Source of the DNA: Wolbachia pipientis | Lineage (GTDB): Bacteria > Pseudomonadota > Alphaproteobacteria > Rickettsiales > Anaplasmataceae | Direction: 5' to 3' | DNA: 64,000 nucleotides | Assembly: GCA_023052945.1 (NCBI GenBank) | Contig: CP095495.1 | Span: 682,001-746,000 of the forward strand | In this document: positions 10,567 through 21,490 of the stretch, one piece after another | How the letters are laid out: the number at the start of each line of letters is the position of its first letter | Numbering within the stretch: the first letter of the stretch is position 1 | Translations under genes and position numbers: made by a program | The notes under the pieces: generated by a model | Database searches by the model: none | What the model was told of the DNA's origin: nothing | The model's input: only the letters and a program-made list of their open reading frames with translations

Positions 10567-11157
10567 CTAATGGCGTAATTTACTGTACTTATATCGTACA
10601 TAACTTACAACTTGTTTTACTCCCTTTACTTTTCTTGCAATTGATATTACAGCTTTTAATTCCGCTTTATTTTGGGCTATACCCATCAAATAAACAACTC
10701 TATCAACCGTATTAACGCTATAATTAATTGATTTAATATTTCTTTTCCCCAGAAGTCTTGTTCTTATTTCCGCTGTTATCATGCCATCTACAGTAGTGTC
10801 TAGCATGGAAGCCATTTGAATTGGTATTACTCTTATTTCATTTATCACTTCTTTAATTTCTTTTTGCTGCCAAGCTATTTTTTCTGCTGTAAGTTGTTTT
10901 TCAGGAGTGTCAACACTTCCAATGAGCAATACTCTTCCTTCACTTACTTTAACTTTTATGGATGAGAATAGCCCATGTTTTAAGAGCCCCTTATTAATTC
11001 TGATGACCATAGTCGTATCATCAATGATATTTCCCAAGGATTTGTCCTGCATTGTTATTGCTGTCGCTGTAGCCACCACACCACCTATTATAAGGGTTGT
11101 GCAACCACTTTGTGTAATCAAAAAAATTGCAAGTAAGAAACTTGTTATTAATCTCAT
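10567..11157 (-). CDS. BON-domain outer-membrane lipoprotein
   Basis: This 196-residue protein has a short hydrophobic signal (RLITSFLLAIFLITQSGC) ending in a lipobox with Cys19, so it should be lipidated and anchored in an envelope membrane. Two BON domains follow, at about residues 48-112 and 118-190 (INKGLLKHGLFSSIKVKVSEGRVLL and ITAEIRTRLLGKRNIKSINYSV), the arrangement of the DolP/OsmY group, which keeps the outer membrane intact in other proteobacteria. The gene is followed closely by gshB on the same strand. Confidence 0.85.
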   Translation of the reverse strand: MRLITSFLLAIFLITQSGCTTLIIGGVVATATAITMQDKSLGNIIDDTTMVIRINKGLLKHGLFSSIKVKVSEGRVLLIGSVDTPEKQLTAEKIAWQQKEIKEVINEIRVIPIQMASMLDTTVDGMITAEIRTRLLGKRNIKSINYSVNTVDRVVYLMGIAQNKAELKAVISIARKVKGVKQVVSYVRYKYSKLRH

Positions 11158-11297
11158 TATTGATTTTCAGGATTTAGAGTTTTCATTAAGAAATGTTAAT
11201 AAGCTTTTTTGATTGTGTAAATACTATAAATTAAGTAAGACTTTAAACCTTGAATATTTTTAATGGAATACCTATAATATGATACTAAAAATTTCTT

Positions 11298-11379
11298 GCG
11301 GATATGGCGGAATTGGTAGACGTGCCAGGTTTAGGTCCTGGTGAGCTTGCTCGTGGGGGTTCAAGTCCCTCTATCCGCA
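11298..11379 (+). tRNA. tRNA-Leu (anticodon TAG)
   Basis: The acceptor arms GCGGATA and TATCCGC pair, the D-arm is GGCGGAATTGGTAGACG, the anticodon stem CCAGG/CCTGG encloses TTTAGGT with anticodon TAG, and there is a long variable arm as expected of tRNA-Leu, then GGTTCAAGTCC. No CCA is encoded. Confidence 0.95.
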
Positions 11380-11465
11380 CTTTAAAGTCATGTAACTTAG
11401 GTTTTAAGGGAAAATTTATAATCACTAAATACACTTTTGTTTGTATAAAAACCTGTTCTTAAGGA

Positions 11466-11493
11466 TTGTGTTTAACCTAAATTCTGGTAAAAT
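11466..11493 (+). promoter_or_regulatory. Possible tig promoter
   Basis: TTGTGT (11466-11471) and TAAAAT (11488-11493), 16 bp apart, lie about 40 bp before the trigger-factor start. Confidence 0.3.
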
Positions 11494-11534
11494 GACTCTA
11501 TTAAGATATGGATTAAAATGTTAATAAATGAATT

Positions 11535-12872
11535 ATGATGTCTAATAATATACCTCAAAATACAGTCGAAGTAAGTAGCGTATATACCTACAAAGAGCTT
11601 AGTATAGATAAACTAAAGTATGAGTATGAAATCACAGTTGGTAGTGATTATATAAAACAAAAGGTAAATTCCAGGTTGCAAGAGATAGCAGAAAATGCAA
11701 AATCACCTGGATTTAGGGCTGGAAAGATGCCCTATGACCTTGTTGTTGCAAATTATAAAAACGAAGCTTTGGAATATGCGATAAATAATACAATTGATTA
11801 TTGCTCAAGTGATTTGATGAAAAAAATTGAAGTCAAGTCTCACATTTATCCTAAGGTTGATGTTATATTATTACCAGATCTGGGCAAAGAAAATGAGGAG
11901 GGCAATTTTGTATACAAGCTATCTTTTGAGTCGATGCCTGAAGTACCGATGATAGATCTTGACAAAATAAACTTAAAGAAAATTGAAGCAAAAATTGAAG
12001 AGGAAGATATAAAAGAATTTATTGATTCTATTAAAACAAAGTTCCCCAATTTCGCCTCTGTTGATGATGCTTCTTATCAAGCGAAAGATGGGGATAAATT
12101 GATAATTGATTTTGAAGGGCGGATTAGGAATAAGCTCTTTCAGGGTGGAAGTAGCAAAAATTTTGCCGTTAATTTAGGGTCTGGCACATTTATTAATGGT
12201 TTTGAAGATCAATTAACTGGTATGAAAAAGGGAGAAACAAAGGACTTTAAGTTGAAATTTCCTGAAAATTACCAAGCCATTCCCCTTGCAGGACAGGAAG
12301 CTGATTTTTCTGTGCGAGTTAATGAGATTCAAATTGCCAAAGATTTTGAAAATGATGATGAAATAGCTAAGAGTATTGGTTTTAAAGATTATTCTTTGCT
12401 AATAAGTCATGCAAAAAAAATGATTGGTGATCAGTGCACCGAAATGAGAAATCTCTTAATTAAAAAGGAGCTATTTGATTATTTGGATGCTAATTATAGT
12501 TTTGATTTACCCACAGGCATAGTAAAACAGGAGCAACAAAGAATGGAAGGAGAACTGGGTGCTCAAAATGATTCTTGTAAAGAAGCTGAAAAACGTGTAA
12601 AGCTTGCTATGTTATTTATGAAATTTAGTGCAGAAAATAAAATATCATTAACTCAAAATGATGTTTTGAATGTTATTGTAAATCAATATGTCAGTAAGGA
12701 TGTACCGTTTGACAGAGTACTTAAGCATCTTGAATCAAATAAACAATTTCAAGAATTAGTTAGAGGGCAAGCGCTTGAGTATAAAGTGACAGATTATATA
12801 ATAGAAAAAGTTAGTAAAGAAGAGCAGATTATTTCTGTGAAAGAATTAAAGGAATTGTTTGGTAATATTTAA
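11535..12872 (+). CDS. tig: Trigger factor
   Basis: Trigger factor is the ribosome-bound chaperone and peptidyl-prolyl isomerase. The ribosome-binding signature appears as [10 protein letters not shown] at about residues 56-65. The FKBP-like PPIase domain follows around 155-240 ([34 protein letters not shown]), and the rest is the helical chaperone domain. The length of 445 residues is normal. There are two in-frame ATGs at the start, either of which could serve. It heads the block tig-clpP-clpX-lon, with clpP starting 11 bases after its stop, the usual bacterial order. Confidence 0.96.
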   Translation: MMSNNIPQNTVEVSSVYTYKELSIDKLKYEYEITVGSDYIKQKVNSRLQEIAENAKSPGFRAGKMPYDLVVANYKNEALEYAINNTIDYCSSDLMKKIEVKSHIYPKVDVILLPDLGKENEEGNFVYKLSFESMPEVPMIDLDKINLKKIEAKIEEEDIKEFIDSIKTKFPNFASVDDASYQAKDGDKLIIDFEGRIRNKLFQGGSSKNFAVNLGSGTFINGFEDQLTGMKKGETKDFKLKFPENYQAIPLAGQEADFSVRVNEIQIAKDFENDDEIAKSIGFKDYSLLISHAKKMIGDQCTEMRNLLIKKELFDYLDANYSFDLPTGIVKQEQQRMEGELGAQNDSCKEAEKRVKLAMLFMKFSAENKISLTQNDVLNVIVNQYVSKDVPFDRVLKHLESNKQFQELVRGQALEYKVTDYIIEKVSKEEQIISVKELKELFGNI

Positions 12873-12883
12873 TAGGAAAAGGT

Positions 12884-13510
12884 ATGACTCTTATACCAAT
12901 TGTAGTTGAACAAACTAGTCGCGGTGAGCGCGCTTATGACATATATTCAAGACTAGTGAAAGAAAGAATAATTTTCGTAACAGGTCCTATTGAGGACAAC
13001 ATGGCCAGTGTAATAGTAGCACAGCTTTTATTTTTAGAATCAGAAAATCCCGATAAAGACATTTGTATGTATATTAACTCACCAGGTGGTGTTGTAACTG
13101 CTGGTTTGTCGATCTACGATACAATGCAGTATATAAATCCAGACGTTTCAACCTTGTGTATAGGTCAAGCTGCATCTATGGGTTCTTTATTGCTTGCAGC
13201 TGGTGCGAAAGGTAAGCGCTACTCTCTACCTCATTCAAGAATTATGATACATCAGCCATCAGGTGGTTATCATGGTCAAGCAACTGATATAGAAATACAT
13301 GCTAATGAAATTTTGCGAGTTAAGAAAAAACTAAATCAAATTTATGAAAAACATACTGGAAATTCACTGAAGAAAATTGAAGGAATGATGGAAAGAGATA
13401 AATTCATGGATCCTGAAGAAGCAAGGAAAATTGGCTTAATTGACAGGGTGATAGCTGAGCGTACAGATATTGAAATTGAAAATATTAAAGTTAAACAAAA
13501 AGGTGGTTTA
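12884..13510 (+). CDS. clpP: ATP-dependent Clp protease proteolytic subunit, fused in frame to ClpX
   Basis: ClpP forms the barrel-shaped serine protease that degrades proteins fed to it by ClpX or ClpA. The catalytic triad is visible as Ser98 (GQAASMG), His123 (MIHQPSGG) and Asp172 ([11 protein letters not shown]). The usual length is close to 208 residues. Here no stop follows: the ORF reads through into clpX. Removing one A from the run of five at about 13497-13501 would give ...KQKVV and a TAA overlapping the clpX ATG as TAATG, at exactly 208 codons. This suggests the fusion arose from a single inserted A, or that the base is a sequencing error. Confidence 0.93.
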
Positions 13511-14788
13511 ATGGATAACAATAATGATTTACACTACTGTTCTTTTTGCAACAAGGCGCAAGATGAAGTAGATAAATTGATTACTAACTCCTCGGATGGT
13601 TTAAAGGTGTTTATTTGTAATGAGTGCATAGAATTATCCCATAAAGCAATAAGTCAAAAGAAAGATAGATCTTTTAATCCAGATCGTATATCTGATATGA
13701 AGCTATTACTAAAGAAACCTGAGGATATAAAAAATTTTCTCAGCAAGCATGTTGTAGGTCAAGAACACGCGCAACACGTTTTATCTGTAGCTATGTATAA
13801 CCATTGTCAGTCCATGGTACAATTTCATGCCATAAGTGATATTGAAATCGAGAAGTCAAATATAATGCTTATTGGTCCCACTGGTTCTGGTAAGACTTTG
13901 CTAGCCAAAACACTTGCTAAAGTTTCAGATGTGCCATTTGCTATGGCTGATGCGACAACTTTAACTGAGGCAGGTTATGTGGGTGATGATGTAGAAAGCG
14001 TGTTGTCGCGTTTATTACAAGCTGCAAATTATGACGTTGCAAAAGCACAGTGTGGTATAGTGTTTATAGATGAAATAGACAAGATTACAAGAAAATCTGA
14101 AAGCACTTCAATAACCCGTGACGTTTCAGGTGAAGGGGTCCAGCAAGCTCTGCTTAAGATTATGGAGGGTACAGTTGCTTATGTTCCGCCACAAGGAGGG
14201 CGAAAACACCCACAACAAGAGTTTATACAAGTGGATACTAGTAACATACTATTTATTTGTGGAGGAGCTTTTGAAGGCCTCGATAAGATTATTGAAGCGA
14301 GAAAAAAGGGAACGTCAGTTGGCTTTGGAGCAGATATAAGTCAGTCTAAAGAGCAAAAGAAAAAGAATGCTTTACATGATGTTCAACCTGAAGATTTAAT
14401 CAAATTCGGTTTAATACCCGAATTTGTAGGGCGGGTTCCAATAACTGCTGTTTTAGATGAGTTGGATCATGAAGATTTAATACATGTGTTGACAGAGCCA
14501 AGGAATGCACTAATAAAACAGTACAAAGCGTTGCTTGCATTTAGCAAAGTAAACCTTGAGTTTTCAGATGAAGCAGTATCAGCTATTGCTAAAAAGGCTA
14601 TAAGCTATAAAACAGGTGCAAGAATGTTACGTGCTATCTTGGAGTCACTTTTGCTTGACGTTATGTATACAGCTGGAAACGGAGATTTTGAAGGTAGCAC
14701 TATAGTAATCACTAAGAAAATGGTAGAATTAGGAAAAGCAACGGTTAATCATAATAATAATGGCAATGTTATAACGGTTAATGATTAA
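13511..14788 (+). CDS. clpX: ATP-dependent Clp protease ATP-binding subunit ClpX
   Basis: ClpX is the AAA+ unfoldase partner of ClpP. The N-terminal zinc finger has CSFC and CNEC pairs, followed by Walker A GPTGSGKT, the pore loop GYVG, Walker B IVFIDEID and the ClpP-docking loop as VGF (usually IGF) in GTSVGFGAD. The C-terminal small AAA+ domain is complete. ATG 13511 has an AAGGTGG site immediately upstream, so separate initiation is possible even though the frame is continuous with clpP. As a fusion product the whole would be 634 residues. Confidence 0.95.
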   Translation: MDNNNDLHYCSFCNKAQDEVDKLITNSSDGLKVFICNECIELSHKAISQKKDRSFNPDRISDMKLLLKKPEDIKNFLSKHVVGQEHAQHVLSVAMYNHCQSMVQFHAISDIEIEKSNIMLIGPTGSGKTLLAKTLAKVSDVPFAMADATTLTEAGYVGDDVESVLSRLLQAANYDVAKAQCGIVFIDEIDKITRKSESTSITRDVSGEGVQQALLKIMEGTVAYVPPQGGRKHPQQEFIQVDTSNILFICGGAFEGLDKIIEARKKGTSVGFGADISQSKEQKKKNALHDVQPEDLIKFGLIPEFVGRVPITAVLDELDHEDLIHVLTEPRNALIKQYKALLAFSKVNLEFSDEAVSAIAKKAISYKTGARMLRAILESLLLDVMYTAGNGDFEGSTIVITKKMVELGKATVNHNNNGNVITVND

Positions 14789-14803
14789 TTTGAGGCATAT
14801 ATT

Positions 14804-17257
14804 ATGAACATTGAACGTGCTGTGAGCTCTAGTTTTACTGCATTGCCAGTATTACCTTTAAGAGATGTAGTAATTTTTCCAAATATAATGGTGCCTTTAT
14901 TCATAGGTAGAGAAAAATCTGTTAATGCACTAGAATATGCAACAAGTAGTAGTAGTCACCAAAATGAGATTTTTCTTGTAGCACAGAAAGATGGCTCTGT
15001 TGATAATCCGGAGCCAGAAGATCTTTATGAAGTAGGTGTGTTAGCAAACATTATACAACCATTAATAAAATTGCCTGACAATGCAGTAAAAGTTATAATC
15101 CGGGGGATAAGAAGGGGAAAAGTTGTAGAATATATTAGCTCTCATGCTTTATTACAAGCCAGAGTAGAGTTAGACAATCATTATAAGGAAGATGAAGACA
15201 ATATTGATTTAGAAGCTTTAAGGCGATCTGTTATAGGCGCGTTCGATAGCTGGTGTAAGCTAAACAAGAAAAATCAGCCTGAAGTTGCCATTAACCCCAT
15301 TGATCAAATCAAAGAAGTTGGTCAACTTGTAGATACGGTAGCTTCACATTTAAATATAAAAGTATCGGATAAACAAAGCATACTTGAGGCTTATGACCCA
15401 AAAGAGCGTTTAAAAAAAGCTTTTGCTTTTATTGAGAGAGAAATAAGTATTTTGAACGCACAAAACTGTTTATATAAGACAATTAAATCGCAAGTTGAAA
15501 GCACTCAGAAAGTTTACTACCTTAACGAGCAATTGAAAGCTATACAGAAAGAATTAGGCGAATTTGAGAATGGTGATGAAGGGAATATACTCAATGAATT
15601 TGAAAAAAAGATAAATGAAACAAAGCTTTCTCAGGAAGCAAGAGAGAAAGCTATAACTGATTTGAAGAGATACAAGAAAATGAATCCCATTTCTCCTGAA
15701 GCTGCAGTTATATCTAGTTACTTGCATTGGTTACTTGATTTGCCGTGGGGAAAGTACAAAGATGCAAAAATTAACTTAAATGCAGCTAAAAAAATCTTAG
15801 ATGAAAATCATTATGGCATAGAGAAAGTAAAAGATAGAATAATAGAATTTTTAGCAGTATTAAAAAGAGTAAAAGAGATAAAAGGTCCTATACTTTGCTT
15901 GGTTGGACCGCCAGGTGTTGGTAAAACTTCTTTAGCTAAGTCTATGGCAGGAGCAGTAGGAAGAGATTTTGTTCGCATAGCTCTTGGTGGTGTGCGTGAC
16001 GAGTCCGAGATACGAGGGCATAGGAAAACTTATATTGGCTCAATGCCTGGTAAAATTATTCAACATATGAAAAAAGCTAATTCATGCAACCCGCTTTTTC
16101 TGCTTGATGAAATAGATAAGATGGGTTCTGATTCGCGTGGCGATCCTGCATCTGCATTACTTGAGGTTTTAGATACTGAGCACAATAAACACTTTACGGA
16201 TCATTACTTGGAAGTTGAGTTTGATCTTTCAAGTGTAATGTTTGTAGCTACGGCAAACAGCTTAAATTTGCCACATCCTTTGCGTGATAGGATGGAAATT
16301 ATACAATTGTCCGGGTATACTGAAGATGAAAAAATCAGTATTGCTACACACCACCTTATTCCGAAGTTAAAGAAGGAGCATGGTTTGCATCAGAAGGAGT
16401 GGAGCATAACTAATGAGGCGCTATATGAATTGATACGTTTATATACACGTGAGAGTGGTGTGCGGAGTATGGAAAGGGAGCTTGCAAAGCTCATGAGAAA
16501 GGCCGTTAAAGAAATATTGACTGATAAAAATAAGAAAATATCCGTAGGGGTTGACAATTTACAAGATTATTTAGGGGTACGTAAATATACCTTTGGTATT
16601 GCAGAAAATGAGAGTTTAGTGGGAGTAGTAACTGGGCTTGCCTATACTGAAACAGGTGGTGATATTTTGATGATAGAATCAGTACTAATTCCAGGCAAGG
16701 GAGAAATAAAATACACAGGAAAGCTTGGAGAGGTTATGCAAGAATCTATAAAAGCTGCGTATAGTTATATTCGATCAAATTGCTTATTTTTTGGTATAAA
16801 GCCCGAAAAATTCCAAAATAATGATATACATTTGCATGTACCTGAGGGTGCTGTACCAAAAGATGGCCCTTCTGCTGGCGGCGCGGTATGTACGTCTATT
16901 GTTTCTCTTATGACAAATATACCAGTTAACAAAAATGTTGCTATGACAGGCGAAGTGACATTGCGTGGTAGAGTTTTAGCTATTGGGGGCTTGAGAGAAA
17001 AATTGCTTGCAGCACTCAGAGGATCAATCAAAACTGTGATTATACCAAGTGAAAATGAGAAAGATATGCAAGAGATTCCTGCAAGCATCAAAGAGGGGAT
17101 CAATGTAGTTTTTGCTAAGAATATTGATGAAGTTATGAAAGTTGCTTTAATGCACCCTACTACTCCAATTGATGGTGATGATAATCAAAATAGTGTGCCT
17201 TCCTCTATAGGAAGTAAAGATGATACTTTTCCTATGTCGGAAACATTGAAGCATTAG
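14804..17257 (+). CDS. lon: ATP-dependent protease La (Lon)
   Basis: Lon is a homo-oligomeric AAA+ serine protease that removes damaged and regulatory proteins. The N-terminal LON substrate domain (FTALPVLPLRDVVIFPNIMVPL) covers roughly residues 12-205. Walker A GPPGVGKT is at 368-375 and LFLLDEIDKMGSD is Walker B. The protease domain has the catalytic Ser690 in DGPSAGG and Lys733 in LREKLLAA. The length of 817 residues is normal. Its stop overlaps the stop of the convergent ABC transporter by a few bases. Confidence 0.97.
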   Translation: MNIERAVSSSFTALPVLPLRDVVIFPNIMVPLFIGREKSVNALEYATSSSSHQNEIFLVAQKDGSVDNPEPEDLYEVGVLANIIQPLIKLPDNAVKVIIRGIRRGKVVEYISSHALLQARVELDNHYKEDEDNIDLEALRRSVIGAFDSWCKLNKKNQPEVAINPIDQIKEVGQLVDTVASHLNIKVSDKQSILEAYDPKERLKKAFAFIEREISILNAQNCLYKTIKSQVESTQKVYYLNEQLKAIQKELGEFENGDEGNILNEFEKKINETKLSQEAREKAITDLKRYKKMNPISPEAAVISSYLHWLLDLPWGKYKDAKINLNAAKKILDENHYGIEKVKDRIIEFLAVLKRVKEIKGPILCLVGPPGVGKTSLAKSMAGAVGRDFVRIALGGVRDESEIRGHRKTYIGSMPGKIIQHMKKANSCNPLFLLDEIDKMGSDSRGDPASALLEVLDTEHNKHFTDHYLEVEFDLSSVMFVATANSLNLPHPLRDRMEIIQLSGYTEDEKISIATHHLIPKLKKEHGLHQKEWSITNEALYELIRLYTRESGVRSMERELAKLMRKAVKEILTDKNKKISVGVDNLQDYLGVRKYTFGIAENESLVGVVTGLAYTETGGDILMIESVLIPGKGEIKYTGKLGEVMQESIKAAYSYIRSNCLFFGIKPEKFQNNDIHLHVPEGAVPKDGPSAGGAVCTSIVSLMTNIPVNKNVAMTGEVTLRGRVLAIGGLREKLLAALRGSIKTVIIPSENEKDMQEIPASIKEGINVVFAKNIDEVMKVALMHPTTPIDGDDNQNSVPSSIGSKDDTFPMSETLKH

Positions 17258-19044
17258 ATTAAAAAAATATTATCAATCTCCATTTCTCTTTTATCCGGCA
17301 AAAATCCACCAACTTGTGCATCCCACAGAGTTTTATACATTCCATTTTTATCAAGAAGTTCCTGATGCGTGCCATCTTCTACAATCTTGCCCTGGTCAAA
17401 CACTAAAATATGATCCATATGTAAAAGTGTAGACAAGCGATGGGCTATTACTATTGTAGTTTTGCCTTGCATCAACTCCCATAGAGACTTTTGAATATCA
17501 CTTTCAGTCACAGAATCAAGTTGTGAAGTTGCTTCATCTAGAATTAATATAGGGGCATCTTTTAAAATAGCTCTGGCAATTGCGATGCGTTGCCTTTGTC
17601 CTCCTGAAAGTTTTACACCTCTTTCGCCAACGAGTGACTCATAACCCTGGGGTAATTTTGAAATAAATTTATGGGCATGCGCACGTTTGGCAGCCTCTAC
17701 CACTTCATTATCACTAGCATCTGCTTTGCCGTAGCGAATATTTTCCATCAGAGTCCTATGAAAAAGCGATGGATCTTGTGGAATCATTCCAATACTTTTG
17801 TGTAGAGAATCCTGGCTTACATTACGAATATCTTGTCCATCAATTAAAATTTTTCCAGATTTTATGTCATAAAGCCTAAGAATCAGGTTTACAAATGTTG
17901 ATTTACCACCACCAGAATAACCAACAAGTCCTACTTTTTGACCAGGTTTAATTATTATGGATTTGTTTTCAAATATTGGTTCTGCATCTTTATAATGAAA
18001 ATGAACTTTATCAAAACTAATTTCCCCCTTTTTAACGACCAGATCTGCTGCATTTGGCTGATCTTGGATTTCAGGGATTGAAGTAATTGTTCTCAAAGCT
18101 TGAGTAATCCTTCCCCATGACTTAGAGAATTGTGAGAAATCTTTAGCTATCATCCAAAGAAAATTAGCTATTGCTATATTAACAGTAAGAACAAAAGCAA
18201 AATCTCCAGCAGTAATTGACCCTTGCCCTCTTCCTTTAATTAGGAAATATAAATTAAGTGTTTGCATGATTAGAAATAAGAAGCCATAGAAAGTAAAAAT
18301 CCACGTATACAGCCACTGAAGTCTTTGCTCTGCTTTAACAGCTTCGCTATGAGTAGCTCGCAAAGATAATCTTTCTTGGTATTTGCTGGCAAATAACCTT
18401 ACAGACATGATATTTGAGAAGACATCTACCATTTTACCAGTAATGCTTGAGCCAAGCTCTGACCATGCATCTGCAAGACGCGTTACCTTTCCTGCAAGTA
18501 AGAGGGAAGACAGAACAAATAATGTAGACTAAGTCAACATCAATAAAGCAAAATTAATATTTACTTGCCATAAAAAGTAAATTGCGATACTAAGCGCTAA
18601 TGCACGACCCATGACCCTGTCAGCCATAATTTGCATGATATCTGGAATATAATTTGTCAAATCATTAACCTTGTTAGCAAGACTGCCGGAGAAGTTATTT
18701 TGATAGTAGCTATTATCCTGATTTAATAATATGGCAATACTCGATTCAACAATGTTTTTACGGAGATTAGGGATCATCTTAATTTCAAAAAAATAGTTGT
18801 ATAATCTACTCATACACTCAAGTAAAAATAGTATTAGTACATAGGATATAGCAGGAGTTGCTATGCTACGAAAAAGATCATCTGCACTGATACGATCTAT
18901 AATAACTTTTATTAAATATGGATTAAAGGAAATATCGATAGCCCAGACTAATGCTGTCAGTAATACTATCCCAATATGAAACAGAAATGGACGCAGCATT
19001 TTCAAGATGAAAGATACAACCTGCTTTGTTGTTATGTCATTCAT
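17254..19044 (-). pseudogene. ABC exporter (MsbA/HlyB type), split by an in-frame TAG
   Basis: The product would be a 596-residue half-transporter with a six-helix membrane domain at the N-terminus and an ATPase domain at the C-terminus (Walker A GYSGGGKS, signature LSGGQRQRIAIARAI, Walker B ILILDEATSQLD, H-loop IAHRLS). A single TAG at 18529-18531 follows ...FALLMLT, and the same frame continues at once with STLFVLSSLLLAGKVTRLADAW. A tryptophan or glutamine codon changed to TAG is a likely cause. The second piece could start at ATG 18432 and would still contain the ATPase domain but only part of the membrane domain. The substrate cannot be told from the sequence. Confidence 0.85.
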
Positions 19045-19202
19045 ATTTTTTACTTATTCTATCTCCCAGTTTTATTCAAGTAGATGATAACAATCATATT
19101 ATAATAGTCCTTTTCATGGAAACCTTTTCTGGTAGATTGCTTTCTAGAAAAACCTTGGTCAAGGTGCTAACTGTGGTTTATAATAATATAAATCATATCA
19201 TA

Positions 19203-20157
19203 AGACCTGCTGCGAATCAAGCGATAAAAAAAAGGAAAGGAGGGTGACTAAAATCAAGGTTAACTAAAAGGCGTGCTTAAGATTTACAATACCAGCAATA
19301 ATATTGAACCTCAGGTTATATTTTTTCTGAAAATTGCGATAAACATTCGACATAATCTTAAATATCTTTATCTCTCGGATCTTGTTTTCTACTCTCATTC
19401 TAAATGATGCTAATCTTCTATTATGCTCTGGAGTTAATGGCTTTTTACGATACTTTTTATATGGAATTATAACATTGCTTTGCAATTTTTGCCAACCTTG
19501 ATATCCAGAATCGGCATGTTTTATGCTATCAAGTGGTAAATATTTTTCTTGTTTCCTTATGCGGAAATCACTAATTCTACCACGGTATGACTTTGACACT
19601 GATAAAATTCTTCCTCCTTCTTCGATAATAATCTCAGTTTTCATAGTGTTGGTTCTTTTTTTTCCTGAATATGATTTCTTCCGTTTTTTACTATCTTCTG
19701 GTCTCTGTATTTGCTGTTCTGTAACATCAGCCAAAATCTTCAGTATTTTTTCTGGCGTCATACTTCTATCTTTTGTTATAGTCACTTTTTTGGCGAGTAA
19801 TGGCTCTATTCTCTTAAGTAACCTACATACATTTGCGTTGTGTACATTGAATAGGCATCCTAAAAATCTATGTGTTATGTAAGTGCGATAGTACAAAATT
19901 ACGCAAAACAACTTATCTTCCAGAGTTGGTAGTTTTGATCTTCTACCATGACACTTTTTCTGTTTTTCCCATCCAGACCTCACTTTTTCCACTACTTTTT
20001 CGAACTCCTCTATAGTTAAACCTGTTATATTACGAAAGTTTCTTGGGTGTTTTTTCATATTATAGTAACTAAAGCTCATTTTTTTCCTTACTTGATCTGC
20101 TTATTCTTCTTCTACCTCTCTCACATCATTTTTTCAATCACCTTTTTCAGCAGGTCT
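19203..20157 (-). mobile_element. IS5-family (ISWpi1-like) insertion sequence, copy 2
   Basis: This 955-bp element has AGACCTGCTG inverted ends and is flanked on both sides by ATA (TAT in the element's own orientation), a 3-bp target duplication like that of copy 3. It lies just before the NhaC-type gene, 38 bp from its start. It differs from copy 3 by one base fewer in the A run before the transposase start. Confidence 0.93.
19264..20079 (-). CDS. IS5-family transposase
   Basis: The ORF is intact at 271 residues. An N-terminal helix-turn-helix region (LTIEEFEKVVEKV ... LEDKLFCVILYYRTYITHRFLGCLF) precedes a DDE_Tnp_4-type catalytic domain, with acidic residues in ILADVTEQQIQRP, GRISDFRI and MRVENKIREIK, and the YSGKKR motif between them. 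The coding sequence has eight A at the slippery site that is shortened in copy 1. It differs from the copy 3 protein by two residues near the N-terminus (Met8 and Val30 here). Confidence 0.92.
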   Translation of the reverse strand: MSFSYYNMKKHPRNFRNITGLTIEEFEKVVEKVRSGWEKQKKCHGRRSKLPTLEDKLFCVILYYRTYITHRFLGCLFNVHNANVCRLLKRIEPLLAKKVTITKDRSMTPEKILKILADVTEQQIQRPEDSKKRKKSYSGKKRTNTMKTEIIIEEGGRILSVSKSYRGRISDFRIRKQEKYLPLDSIKHADSGYQGWQKLQSNVIIPYKKYRKKPLTPEHNRRLASFRMRVENKIREIKIFKIMSNVYRNFQKKYNLRFNIIAGIVNLKHAF

Positions 20158-20194
20158 ATAGTTGATTTGCGTTTATCAGAGCTGGAGTAGAGGT

Positions 20195-21490
20195 ATGTTT
20201 TATCTTACAAATTTTTTGCCTATTTTACTGTTCCTATTTCTTTTTGTAGGAAGTGGTATATATTTTACTGTTCTTGGCGTGTCAAATGCTTTTTATCAGT
20301 TATCTCCACTGGTAGCCATTGCTCCTGCCATAGCTCTGGGCTGGGTTTTATACAAGGGCAATACTGAGGAAAAAATGTATGCCTTTCTAGATGGGGTAAG
20401 AGATCGTAATATTATCACTATGTGTATCATTTTCTTACTTGCAGGTGCATTCAGTGAAGTAACTAAAGCAATCGGTAGTGCTGATGCCACAGTTAATTTG
20501 GCTCTTTCATTTATACCAACACAATTTTTACTCATAGGATTATTTTTTGTAGCAGCTTTCATCTCCACTGCTATTGGTACATCAATGGGCACCATTGCAA
20601 CAATTGCTCCTATTGCAGTTGAACTGACACAAGCTGGGATTTCTCCTTCCTTAGGAGTTGCAACCGTTGTAGGAGGAGCAATGTTTGGTGACAATTTATC
20701 TATTATCTCTGATACTACAATTGCATCTGTGATGTCTCAAAAGGCTGATATAAAGAAAAAATTAAAACTGAATGCAAAAGTGGCACTAATTGCTTCTATA
20801 TTCACAATAATTATATTATTTTATAGCTCAAGCAATAGTGCTGCTATTTCAGTTAAGGAGTATTCTTTATTGCTTGTGACTCCTTACATAATACTTATAT
20901 TGCTTGCAAACTTTGGAATAAATGTATTTACGGCATTGGTTTTAAGCATAACTTTTGCTGGAATCATTGGATTTATAAATAACAACAATTATGGTTTATT
21001 GTTTTTAAGCCAAAACATCACTAAGGGGTTTATGAGTATGCATGAAATTATGCTACTGTCATTGATGGTTGGCGGGCTTTCAGGACTGGTAGGTAAAAAT
21101 TCTAAGGAGTTTGCAGATAAACTTTCATCTTGGGTTATGATACAACGTGGTGGACAAAAAACTGCGCAATTATTTATTGCAAAAATAGTCAGCATATTTG
21201 ATATTTTACTTGCAAATAATACCATCGCTATAATTTTTAGCGGTGAAATTGCTAGAGATATTGCTAAGAAATATGAAATACCGCCTCACTATAGTGCAGC
21301 ATGGCTAGGCATATTTTCTTGTGTATTTCAAGGATTAATACCGTATGGCGCTCAATTGCTTTTGGCTAGCACTATTGCTGGAGTTTCACCTTTGGCAGTC
21401 GTGCCACACGTATACTATTGCTATGTTTTAGGTATTATTGCAGTGTTATATATTGTATTGAACAAAATTGAGAAAAAAGATTGTGCTTAA
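20195..21490 (+). CDS. NhaC-family Na+/H+ antiporter
   Basis: This is a polytopic membrane protein with about eleven hydrophobic segments. The conserved core GTSMGTIATIAPIAVEL ... GGAMFGDNLSIISDTTIAS is the signature of NhaC-type sodium/proton exchangers. I chose ATG 20195 (MFYLTNFLPILL) because GGAGTAGAGG lies just upstream; a longer reading from TTG 20162 would start nearly at the IS border. The IS insertion 38 bp upstream has probably replaced the original promoter region, so expression may now depend on the IS end. The gene overlaps the next ORF by a few codons. Confidence 0.88.
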   Translation: MFYLTNFLPILLFLFLFVGSGIYFTVLGVSNAFYQLSPLVAIAPAIALGWVLYKGNTEEKMYAFLDGVRDRNIITMCIIFLLAGAFSEVTKAIGSADATVNLALSFIPTQFLLIGLFFVAAFISTAIGTSMGTIATIAPIAVELTQAGISPSLGVATVVGGAMFGDNLSIISDTTIASVMSQKADIKKKLKLNAKVALIASIFTIIILFYSSSNSAAISVKEYSLLLVTPYIILILLANFGINVFTALVLSITFAGIIGFINNNNYGLLFLSQNITKGFMSMHEIMLLSLMVGGLSGLVGKNSKEFADKLSSWVMIQRGGQKTAQLFIAKIVSIFDILLANNTIAIIFSGEIARDIAKKYEIPPHYSAAWLGIFSCVFQGLIPYGAQLLLASTIAGVSPLAVVPHVYYCYVLGIIAVLYIVLNKIEKKDCA

